Shown piece by piece: positions 21,884-29,567 of a stretch of 40,277 nucleotides of DNA (the first letter of the stretch is position 1; the number at the start of each line of letters is the position of its first letter). The notes under the pieces are model-generated. The model was not told the DNA's origin. It made no database searches and was given only the letters and a program-made list of their open reading frames with translations. The position numbers were made by a program, and so were the translations under genes. Source of the stretch: Fimbriimonadaceae bacterium. GTDB taxonomy: Bacteria > Armatimonadota > Fimbriimonadia > Fimbriimonadales > Fimbriimonadaceae. The DNA lies in the NCBI GenBank assembly GCA_024710805.1, contig JANJUB010000126.1, positions 1 to 40,277 of the forward strand. Direction: 5' to 3'.

Positions 21884-22015
21884 GCGTCGGGACGAACCCA
21901 CCGACGACCTCGGGGGAGCTCTTGGTGCAAGCCGTCGCGTCAGGACGAAGCCACTGACGACCTCAAGGGAACTCCCAGCGCAAGCCGTCGCGTCGGGACG
22001 AACCACCGACGACCG
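21884..22015 (-). repeat. Tandem array of REP-like copies D, E, F with 53-bp period
   Basis: Units start at 21884, 21937 and 21990; GCGTCRGGACGAAnCCACYGACGACC core plus shared GCAAGCCGTC linker. Confidence 0.9.
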
Positions 22016-22050
22016 CAGAGAACTTCATCGAGTTGAGTGTGACGCAGGTC

Positions 22051-22455
22051 CTACCGACTCAAGAACCTTCGCATGGCCATCAGCGTGGTTTCGCTCACGT
22101 GGTGCTCGATGCCCTCGGCGTCGAGTTCGGCGTGGGTTGCCGGAACGCCGATCGCCAGCAAGAACGAGACAATCGTTTCATGTCGCTCCAGACTCGCCTG
22201 GGCAAGTTCTCGACCCTTAGCCGTAAGCAAAACCCGACGGCGCGGCTCGACTTCCACCAAGCCATCCCGCTGCAAGCGCTCGAGCGTTTTCGTCACCGTC
22301 GGCTGCGCGACCGCCAGCGCCTCAACCAAGTCCACGGTTCGCACGCCATCCGCCGACTCGCCTTCCAGCCGATAGATCAGCTCGACGTAGTCCTCGGCCA
22401 TCTCGCTTCGATGGTCTTCCCGGGTTCGGGCGAAGGTGTTGGGTCTCCCACTCAC
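22051..22455 (-). CDS. DtxR/MntR-family metal-dependent transcriptional regulator
   Basis: DYVELIYRLEGESADGVRTVDLVEALAVAQPTVTKTLERLQRDGLVEVEPRRRVLLTAKGRELA...RHETIVSFLLAIGVPATHAELDAEGIEHHVSE. Confidence 0.92.
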   Translation of the reverse strand: MSGRPNTFARTREDHRSEMAEDYVELIYRLEGESADGVRTVDLVEALAVAQPTVTKTLERLQRDGLVEVEPRRRVLLTAKGRELAQASLERHETIVSFLLAIGVPATHAELDAEGIEHHVSETTLMAMRRFLSR

Positions 22456-22477
22456 CGGGACATTTTACTCAAGATGT

Positions 22478-22505
22478 ATAGCAAAGGCTATATAGCCCGT
22501 GCTAT
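22478..22505. promoter_or_regulatory. Palindromic operator candidate in the dtxR/feoA divergent region
   Basis: ATAGCA-nn-GGCTATATAGCC-nn-TGCTAT, 24/28 positions symmetric; overlaps the feoA -10-like TATGAT. Confidence 0.7.
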
Positions 22506-22513
22506 GATTGGGT

Positions 22514-22738
22514 ATGACGTTGGCAGAAGCACCCGGTAGCGACTTCCGTGTGGTCAGCCTCACGGCGCAGGGAAGTGAGCGCTTGCGCTTGCTCGATCTT
22601 GGCTTTGTCCCCGGCACGCCCATCCAGCGGCTCCGCACCGGACCCTTAGGTGATCCCGTTGCGTACCTCGTTCGTGGCACCGTCATCGCGTTGCGCATCG
22701 AGCAGGCGCAAACCATCGAAGTGGAGGTGGCAGCGTGA
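22514..22738 (+). CDS. feoA: FeoA-domain ferrous iron transport protein
   Basis: MTLAEAPGSDFRVVSLTAQGSERLRLLDLGFVPGTPIQRLRTGPLGDPVAYLVRGTVIALRIEQAQTIEVE. Confidence 0.9.
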   Translation: MTLAEAPGSDFRVVSLTAQGSERLRLLDLGFVPGTPIQRLRTGPLGDPVAYLVRGTVIALRIEQAQTIEVEVAA

Positions 22739-23517
22739 GCGACGCTTGCGATTCCTGCGTGGTCGGTGGCAAGGCGGACTTCCAACGGTTTGGCGTCGAT
22801 GTTAGCGATGCTGACGCGGTCGTTGCGCTTGCCGGGAACCCCAACACCGGAAAGACCACGCTCTTCAATGCGCTGACGGGGCTACGGATGCACGTCGGCA
22901 ACTGGCCGGGGAAGACCGTCGTCCAAGCGATCGGCGGATTCAAGATCCGCGGACGCAAGTATCGACTGGTCGACCTGCCGGGGACCTACTCCTTGCTCTC
23001 CAATAGCCCCGACGAAGAAGTTGCCCGCGACTTTCTCCTCTTCGGCGAGCCTGACACGACGGTGGTCGTCTGCGATGCGACCGCGCTCGAGCGCAATCTT
23101 GCCCTCGTGCTCCAGGTGCTCGAAATCACCCCGCGCGTCGTGGTCGCGATCAATCTCATGGATGAAGCGAGAAAGCGAGGCATCGAACTCGATCATCGTG
23201 AACTTGCACGCGATCTTGGCGTACCGGTCGTACCCATCTCGGCCCGGATCGGACTTGGAATCCCCAGTCTCCTCGACGCAGTCGAAGCTGTCTCGATGGG
23301 AAAGCAGGGAAGAACGACGCCGCGCGAAATGCACTACGGCCCCGAGATCGAGACCGCGATCAAGCCGATCATGGAGCAGCTTCGGCGCGAGTATCCGAGC
23401 CTCAAGAACGCGAGGTGGGTCGCGCTGAGGTTGCTCGAGGGCGATCCTAGCGTCCTGAATGAACTTCGAGAGGGAACACTTGGTTTGACGACACACGCAG
23501 TGGGGCCGGAAGTATGA
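22735..23517 (+). CDS. FeoB N-terminal GTPase domain protein (split FeoB)
   Basis: G1 GNPNTGKTTLFN, G3 VDLPGTYSL, G4 INLMD; stops in ATGA overlap with the next gene. Confidence 0.92.
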   Translation: MSDACDSCVVGGKADFQRFGVDVSDADAVVALAGNPNTGKTTLFNALTGLRMHVGNWPGKTVVQAIGGFKIRGRKYRLVDLPGTYSLLSNSPDEEVARDFLLFGEPDTTVVVCDATALERNLALVLQVLEITPRVVVAINLMDEARKRGIELDHRELARDLGVPVVPISARIGLGIPSLLDAVEAVSMGKQGRTTPREMHYGPEIETAIKPIMEQLRREYPSLKNARWVALRLLEGDPSVLNELREGTLGLTTHAVGPEV

Positions 23518-24908
23518 GTGATCTCCTGATGCTCGCCGAGCAGCAACGGGCCGGGTTGCAGCGACCCCTTCGAGACCAGGTTGCCGAAGCGATCTTCGGC
23601 GAAGCCACGACGATCTCCGACCGCGCCTTGCGCAACCGGGGCCGAGCCCTCGCCTTAACTCAGCGTCTCGACGACATTTTCACAAGCCGTATCTGGGGCT
23701 TTCCCGCGATGGCACTCCTGTTCGCGATGGTGTTCTGGATCACCATCGTGGGCTCGAACGTGCCGTCGGCGATGCTGGGTGAACTGTTGGTGGGCAAGGG
23801 GCACCCGTGGCTGCGCGATCTAGCGAACGCGGCGGGCTTTCCCTGGTGGTTGAGCGGCCTACTCGTCGACGGCATGTACCTGGCGACCGCGTGGGTCATC
23901 AGCGTGATGCTGCCACCGATGGCGATCTTCTTCCCACTGTTCACCTTGCTCGAGGACTTCGGCTATTTGCCTCGGGTCGCGTTCAACTTGGATCGCGCAT
24001 TCAAGTGGTCTGGCGGGCACGGCAAGCAGGCGCTGACGATGATGATGGGCTTCGGCTGCAACGCGGCCGGGGTCACCTCGACGCGGATCATCGACAGCCC
24101 CCGTGAGCGGTTGATCGCGATCATCACGAACAACTTTGCGATCTGCAATGGACGCTGGCCGACACTCATCTTGGTGAGTTCGCTGTTTGTCGCGACGATG
24201 GCCCCGACGGGAACGCAGAGCATGGTGGCGGCCCTAACCGTCGGCGGCGTGGCCGTTCTCGGCATCATCACGACCATTCTGGTCTCGAAGCTCCTCAGCG
24301 GCACTCTCCTCAAGGGCGAGGCCTCCAGCTTCACCCTAGAACTGCCTCCCTATCGACCGCCGAGGATCCTTCAAACCCTCGCCACCTCGATGATCGATCG
24401 CACGCTCAAGGTGCTGTGGCGGGCCATCGTTATGGCCGCGCCCGCGGGTCTGGTGATCTGGACGATCAGCAACGTCTCGGTCGGCGACCAGACGATCGCC
24501 GCGTGGTTGGTGAACGGGCTCGACCCGGTCGGCCTCTTTGTTGGGCTCAACGGTGTGATCCTTGTTGCCTACATCGTGGCGATCCCTGCAAATGAGATCG
24601 TGATTCCCTCAATCTTGATGCTGACGCTAAACCTTGCGAAGTCGGGTCTCGCTCAGCAGGGCGTGATGCTCGAGCTGGACGATCAGCAGGTTCGCGACGC
24701 CCTGGTCACTCACGGCGGATGGACGATGCTGACGGCGGTCAATCTCTTGCTGTTCAGCCTGCTCCACAACCCTTGCAGCACCACGATCATGACGATCTAC
24801 AAGGAGACTCGCAGCGTCAAATGGACGACAGTTGCGACGTTGCTGCCCCTGGCGCTTGCCTTTACCGTTTGCGCTCTTGTGGCGATCATTTGGAGAATGT
24901 TCGGCTAA
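23514..24908 (+). CDS. FeoB membrane/Gate domain protein (split FeoB)
   Basis: MMMGFGCNAAGVTSTRIIDSPRERLIAIITNNFAICNGRWPTLI; multiple TM segments; NEIVIPSILML. Confidence 0.92.
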   Translation: MSDLLMLAEQQRAGLQRPLRDQVAEAIFGEATTISDRALRNRGRALALTQRLDDIFTSRIWGFPAMALLFAMVFWITIVGSNVPSAMLGELLVGKGHPWLRDLANAAGFPWWLSGLLVDGMYLATAWVISVMLPPMAIFFPLFTLLEDFGYLPRVAFNLDRAFKWSGGHGKQALTMMMGFGCNAAGVTSTRIIDSPRERLIAIITNNFAICNGRWPTLILVSSLFVATMAPTGTQSMVAALTVGGVAVLGIITTILVSKLLSGTLLKGEASSFTLELPPYRPPRILQTLATSMIDRTLKVLWRAIVMAAPAGLVIWTISNVSVGDQTIAAWLVNGLDPVGLFVGLNGVILVAYIVAIPANEIVIPSILMLTLNLAKSGLAQQGVMLELDDQQVRDALVTHGGWTMLTAVNLLLFSLLHNPCSTTIMTIYKETRSVKWTTVATLLPLALAFTVCALVAIIWRMFG

Positions 24909-24951
24909 GGTGTAGACAAACGTATACTCTATCGGTTAAGCTCTGCGAGCT

Positions 24952-25425
24952 ATGACCGTCAACGACTTGATTATTCAATCAACGCGCTCCTCGCACGAGG
25001 GGCTTTTCCATCAGGCCCGCAAGGTCCCCGCCGACAAACTGAACTGGACTCCGCTCGACAACGGCCGATCGGTGCTCGATCTGTGCGCCGAGTGCGCCCT
25101 GAGCCCGACTTGGGGTTCGGAGGTCGTCGAGGCCGGTGGATTCCAGATGACCGAGGAGATCATGGCCGAGTTCATGGCCGCCAAGGCCGCCTTGACCACG
25201 CTCGAGGATTGCGAGCGCGTCGCGGCCGAGAATCTCGCCAAGTTCGAAGCGTATGTGCGTTCGCTTCCTGCCGAGCGCATGGACGACACGATCGAGATGC
25301 CGTTTGGCCGAACAAAGACGTGGTCCGTCGCCGATGTCCTGCTGATCCACCACTGGAACACGGTGTATCACGGCGGCCAGATTTGCTACATCCAGACGCT
25401 GTACGGCGATAAGTCCATGGACTAA
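24952..25425 (+). CDS. DinB-like family protein
   Basis: [30 protein letters not shown]... [20 protein letters not shown]. Confidence 0.75.
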   Translation: MTVNDLIIQSTRSSHEGLFHQARKVPADKLNWTPLDNGRSVLDLCAECALSPTWGSEVVEAGGFQMTEEIMAEFMAAKAALTTLEDCERVAAENLAKFEAYVRSLPAERMDDTIEMPFGRTKTWSVADVLLIHHWNTVYHGGQICYIQTLYGDKSMD

Positions 25426-25441
25426 CATCGTATGCATAGTC

Positions 25442-25852
25442 ATGGACGACCAACTCCCTGACCCGAAAGTGACGAAGACCGACGACGAGTGGCGCGCGCT
25501 GCTTGGTGATGAGTCCTTTCACGTGCTTCGTCGCGCGGGTACCGAGCGAGCGTTTACGGGCGAGTTCTGGGACAACCACGAAGAAGGCGAGTATGTCTGC
25601 AAAGGCTGTGGAGAACTCCTCTTCACCTCATCCACCAAGTTCGACAGCGGATGCGGGTGGCCGAGCTTCTACGAGTCGGTCGATAAGTCCAAGGTGGTCG
25701 AGCGGATGGATACATCTCACGGAATGAGGCGAATCGAAGTGCTTTGCGGGAGCTGTCATGGCCACCTGGGGCACGTGTTTCCCGACGGTCCTCGGCCCAC
25801 GGGACTTCGCTACTGCATCAACTCCGCGAGCTTGGGATTTCGCCGAAAGTAG
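25442..25852 (+). CDS. msrB: Peptide-methionine (R)-S-oxide reductase
   Basis: [27 protein letters not shown]..., [33 protein letters not shown]. Confidence 0.96.
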   Translation: MDDQLPDPKVTKTDDEWRALLGDESFHVLRRAGTERAFTGEFWDNHEEGEYVCKGCGELLFTSSTKFDSGCGWPSFYESVDKSKVVERMDTSHGMRRIEVLCGSCHGHLGHVFPDGPRPTGLRYCINSASLGFRRK

Positions 25853-25899
25853 CGCCTTGTTGTTGCCTCCTGCGTCTAAACTGCTAGCAGGAGGCATCC

Positions 25900-26316
25900 A
25901 TGTTCAAAGAGTTTAAGGAGTTCATCCAGCGCGGTAACGTGATGGATCTGGCCGTCGGGGTCATCATCGGCGGAGCTTTCGGCAAGATCGTAGCGTCGGT
26001 GGTGGACGATATGCTCATGCCGGTGATCAGCCTGTTGACGGGAAAGGTGGACTTCAGCAACAAGTTCATTCCCTTGGCTGGGCAGACGGCGACGAACCTC
26101 GCCGATGCCAAGAAGGAAGGCGCGGTTCTTGCGTGGGGCATCTTCGTTAACAACGTGATCGTGTTCTTGATCACGGCATTCGCGGTGTTCTTGATGGTGA
26201 AGGCAGTGAACCGACTCCGTCGAGAAGAGCCGCCCGCCCCCGCCGAGCCGCCCGCTCCGGCCGAAGATGTTGTGCTCTTGGGTGAGATTCGCGACCTGCT
26301 CAAGGCACGAGGCTAA
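25900..26316 (+). CDS. mscL: Large-conductance mechanosensitive channel
   Basis: [56 protein letters not shown]. Confidence 0.97.
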   Translation: MFKEFKEFIQRGNVMDLAVGVIIGGAFGKIVASVVDDMLMPVISLLTGKVDFSNKFIPLAGQTATNLADAKKEGAVLAWGIFVNNVIVFLITAFAVFLMVKAVNRLRREEPPAPAEPPAPAEDVVLLGEIRDLLKARG

Positions 26317-26322
26317 ACTGCA

Positions 26323-26358
26323 AGATCGGGGGACCAACTCGAAGCCGTCCCCCGATCT
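26323..26358. terminator. Hairpin between convergent mscL and M43 protease genes
   Basis: AGATCGGGGGAC/GTCCCCCGATCT perfect 12-bp stem. Confidence 0.75.
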
Positions 26359-26364
26359 GGTCGC

Positions 26365-27249
26365 CTACTTACCCTTGCGGTAGGTATTCCAGGCAGTTAG
26401 CATGCGCAAGTTCTGACCGCCGGAGAACGTGTTCATGCACGCGTCGTCGGTGTAGTCCATGAAGTTCGTGATCGGATCCAAGCCCGCCTTGTTGCGGCAG
26501 GTGTCGCGTCCGGTCGGGCAACCGTAGGCGGGAGACTTCTCATAGGGTGTGTCGCTGACGGAGTCGCCGTTCCCGGTACATCCGCCCTGGAAAGTGTGAT
26601 ACAGCCCCATCCAGTGTCCAACTTCGTGGGTTCCCGTGTCGCCCTGGTTATAGGGAGCCGCGATGCCTCCGGGCAGGGACTGGTTGAGAACAACAATGCC
26701 GTCTTTGCTTGGTGCGCTAGCATAGCTCCACGGGAAGGTCGCCCAGCCGAGGAGTCCGCCGCCGGGATTCGAAACGTAGATGTTGAGATCGTCGGCCGTA
26801 CCCTGACGCAGGGCGGTCTTCATCGCGGTTTCCGCTGAGGTGTTGGGACCCGCGGTGTACCACGTCGCATTGTTGGTGCGACTAATCGAGACCAGGTTGA
26901 ACGAGAATCCGCTGGGGCCGTACGCGTTGTTCAGCACCTGAATCTGGCTGGTAATCCAAGAATCGGGGATGTTGCCAGCGGTGCCGCTGGTGATCACGTG
27001 AACATACACGTTGATCGTGCCATTCGGGCCCATCGGGCGAACCGTCTGGCCCGCCAAGTCCATCTCGACGCGCATCTTCGTCGCATCATCGACTTCGGGT
27101 GTCGAGCACCGAATGAAGCCGTTCGAGCCTGCGATCGGGGCGAGCGAGCCGCTACCCGTCAGCGAGTCAGCCGACTGGCCACCGCAGCCAGCCATTACGA
27201 CCGTGGCAAAAGCAAGTCCGGCGAGGCCGGCTCCTGTCCAGTTGTGCAT
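26365..27249 (-). CDS. Secreted/lipoprotein zinc metalloprotease, M43 (pappalysin-like)
   Basis: TGTHEVGHWMGLYHTF (HExxHxxGxxH), NFMDYTDDACMNTFSGGQ Met-turn, lipobox VMAGC. Confidence 0.93.
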   Translation of the reverse strand: MHNWTGAGLAGLAFATVVMAGCGGQSADSLTGSGSLAPIAGSNGFIRCSTPEVDDATKMRVEMDLAGQTVRPMGPNGTINVYVHVITSGTAGNIPDSWITSQIQVLNNAYGPSGFSFNLVSISRTNNATWYTAGPNTSAETAMKTALRQGTADDLNIYVSNPGGGLLGWATFPWSYASAPSKDGIVVLNQSLPGGIAAPYNQGDTGTHEVGHWMGLYHTFQGGCTGNGDSVSDTPYEKSPAYGCPTGRDTCRNKAGLDPITNFMDYTDDACMNTFSGGQNLRMLTAWNTYRKGK

Positions 27250-27349
27250 ATCCTAAGACCTCCAGTGAAGTTCGCATCGTTGCGAACGCGTCACATGATA
27301 CGACACGTTTCTGGAAATGTAAAGGGCGCAGATCGGTATCCTTTTGATG

Positions 27350-28210
27350 ATGTCGATTTCTGTCATGCGCGCCTCCGGCTTCTCAGCGGACAGCAGCCAT
27401 CATCTCCAAATCAATACCCCGCTGGTCGCCGAGTGGCTCGTGCAGTTCCTCCGCGATGAGTGCACGCGCCGTCGAGGCGTGACCCGAGCGGTCCTCGGCT
27501 TGAGCGGGGGAGTGGATTCAGCGGTCACCGCGTTTCTCTGCGCACGTGCGTTTGGGCCAGAGAATGTCACCGCACTGAGAATGCCCTACAAGGTCTCGTC
27601 CGAGGACAGTCTGTTGCACGCCCGACTCGTCGTGGAGCAGCTGGGCATTCAGGAGAGGACGATCGAGATCACTGCGATGGTCGACGGCTACCTTGCTCAG
27701 GAACCTGATGCCTCGCCCGCCCGGGTGGGCAACATCTGCGCCCGCGCCAGGATGACGATTCTCTTCGACCAGTCCGCCAAGCTCGGGGCCCTGCCCATCG
27801 GCACCGGCAACAAGACGGAGCGCTTGTTCGGCTACTTCACGTGGCACGCCGACGATTCGCCCCCCATCAATCCTCTCGGCGACCTCTTCAAGACCCAGGT
27901 TTGGGACTTGGCACGCGAGCTTGGGGTGCCTGACGAGATCATCGCGAAGCCGGCCTCGGCCGATCTGATCAAAGGTCAGACCGACGAGGGAGACTTTGGC
28001 ATCTCCTATCCAAAGGCGGATCGGATTCTCGCTTACTTGGTCGCGGGGTGGTCAGCCTCCAAGTTGGTCAAGGTAGGGTTCGATGAAGCCGAGGTCAACT
28101 TGGTAGCCCGGAAGGTCGACTCGACCCACTGGAAACGAAGGCTTCCTACGGTGGCGATGCTATCGAATTCGGCCATCGGCGAATACTATCTTCGCCCGGT
28201 CGATTACTGA
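27350..28210 (+). CDS. nadE: NAD+ synthase (start 27344-27350 uncertain)
   Basis: VLGLSGGVDSAVTAFLCARAFG, GNICARARMTILFDQSAKLGALPIGTGNKTERLFGYFTWHADD. Confidence 0.95.
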   Translation: MSISVMRASGFSADSSHHLQINTPLVAEWLVQFLRDECTRRRGVTRAVLGLSGGVDSAVTAFLCARAFGPENVTALRMPYKVSSEDSLLHARLVVEQLGIQERTIEITAMVDGYLAQEPDASPARVGNICARARMTILFDQSAKLGALPIGTGNKTERLFGYFTWHADDSPPINPLGDLFKTQVWDLARELGVPDEIIAKPASADLIKGQTDEGDFGISYPKADRILAYLVAGWSASKLVKVGFDEAEVNLVARKVDSTHWKRRLPTVAMLSNSAIGEYYLRPVDY

Positions 28211-28211
28211 G

Positions 28212-28595
28212 TCAGCGTTTCGGGATTGAGCGGAGCGTTCTGCCCGCTCGGATTTCGTTGAGGGCGTACACGATGTTGCGGACCGCTTCCGCATCGCGTT
28301 GCGGCTCGTGCTGGCCGAGGATTGTCATCGCACTGTCTTTCAGCGCGGTCGTCGCGCTCATCCGACGTCCATCCAGCACCACATCAATTGCGGGGACCAT
28401 CCCAGCGAAGGCGATCGATCGATAGGCAAGCTTGTCCAGGGTGTCTGGACTCGCCGTCGTTATCCAGGCTTGGGCAAGAATCTTCGCGGTCGACCGCACC
28501 TCGGATGAGACCCGCGCGTAACTCTGAGGGCGCCTCGCTTGGGCTGGCGCAACGAGGCCGAGGCATACGAGCAAGAGGACGATAAGGACTCTCAT
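28212..28595 (-). CDS. Hypothetical secreted protein
   Basis: Signal peptide MRVLIVLLLVCLGLVAPAQA; 127 aa. Confidence 0.6.
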   Translation of the reverse strand: MRVLIVLLLVCLGLVAPAQARRPQSYARVSSEVRSTAKILAQAWITTASPDTLDKLAYRSIAFAGMVPAIDVVLDGRRMSATTALKDSAMTILGQHEPQRDAEAVRNIVYALNEIRAGRTLRSIPKR

Positions 28596-28691
28596 GCCAT
28601 TCGGACGACCAAACCCGGCGCCGGCACACGTTCCATCACGCTGAGTTTAGCCGCGCCTTCTCCGTAGATTCATGAGAGGTAAGATTTCAGC

Positions 28692-29399
28692 GTGGCAATC
28701 GCACTGGGTCGTGAGTCGTTCTTCTGGCACAAGGTTCACTCGCTGACGGGCATCATTCCGGTCGGCTTCTACATGGTGCAGCACCTGACGCTCAACAGCT
28801 TCAGCTTGGGTGGAGCTGAGGCCTACAACCGGGTCGGAGATGCCTTCTACAGCCTTCCAGGCCACCTTCTCTTGGGTTTGGAAGCTCTTATGGTTTGGAT
28901 TCCGCTCGCGTTCCACATGGTGTATGGCATGTTCATCACCTCCCGAGCGCAGCCGAACAACATGGGCACGCCGTACAAGTGGGCGCACAACAAGATGTAC
29001 TTCATGCAACGCGCCACCGGCGTGTTTCTGATGGTGTTCCTCATCTTCCACTTCGTTACGACGACCCTGCAGGTGAAGTTGAAGGGAACCCATGAAGTGG
29101 TCAACTACGAAGGCATGCAAGCTCAGTTCATGAGCTTTGGCTACCTGATTCTGATTTTCTATGTGTTCGGCGTGCTCGCGTCCAGCTACCACCTCGCGTT
29201 CGGCGTGTGGAACTTCTGCATTCGCTGGGGAATCACGGTGAGCAATGAGGCACAGGCGCGGATCCAGCGCTTCGCGGTGCTGCTCTTCGTTCTGTTAACG
29301 TTGCTCGGTTGGGCTGCGCTGGCCGGATTCATGCGGGAGCAGCCGTCGAAGGTGATGACGGCCCAATCCGGGCAGGTCGTGGCAGCCATATCGCGCTAG
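28692..29399 (+). CDS. sdhC: Succinate dehydrogenase cytochrome b-type subunit
   Basis: GRESFFWHKVHSLTGIIPVGFYMVQHLTLNS, multi-TM with conserved His residues; b558-like. Confidence 0.88.
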   Translation: MAIALGRESFFWHKVHSLTGIIPVGFYMVQHLTLNSFSLGGAEAYNRVGDAFYSLPGHLLLGLEALMVWIPLAFHMVYGMFITSRAQPNNMGTPYKWAHNKMYFMQRATGVFLMVFLIFHFVTTTLQVKLKGTHEVVNYEGMQAQFMSFGYLILIFYVFGVLASSYHLAFGVWNFCIRWGITVSNEAQARIQRFAVLLFVLLTLLGWAALAGFMREQPSKVMTAQSGQVVAAISR

Positions 29400-29567
29400 A
29401 ACCGGTCCGCGCTTGAGCCTAATCTGAACCATCGACAACGCACCGGCTGGGTTCAGCGAGGGCACGACCCATCTATCGCCCACAACAAGCCCAGTTATCA
29501 ACACGATGGCATAGGCTCAAGGTAACCCTGCGGCTGCCAGGTGGGTGCTCGCCGGAGTGGGCGGCGT

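Noticed and set aside
21884-22015. CRISPR-like array
   Set aside because: Only three units; the spacer portions are themselves similar, the repeat is imperfect and also occurs dispersed and inverted nearby, and no cas genes are present. A REP-like tandem array fits better.
23505-23525. feoB frameshift/pseudogene
   Set aside because: The ATGA overlap, domain-boundary break and intact motifs on both sides favour a genuine split gene, although read-level confirmation is desirable.
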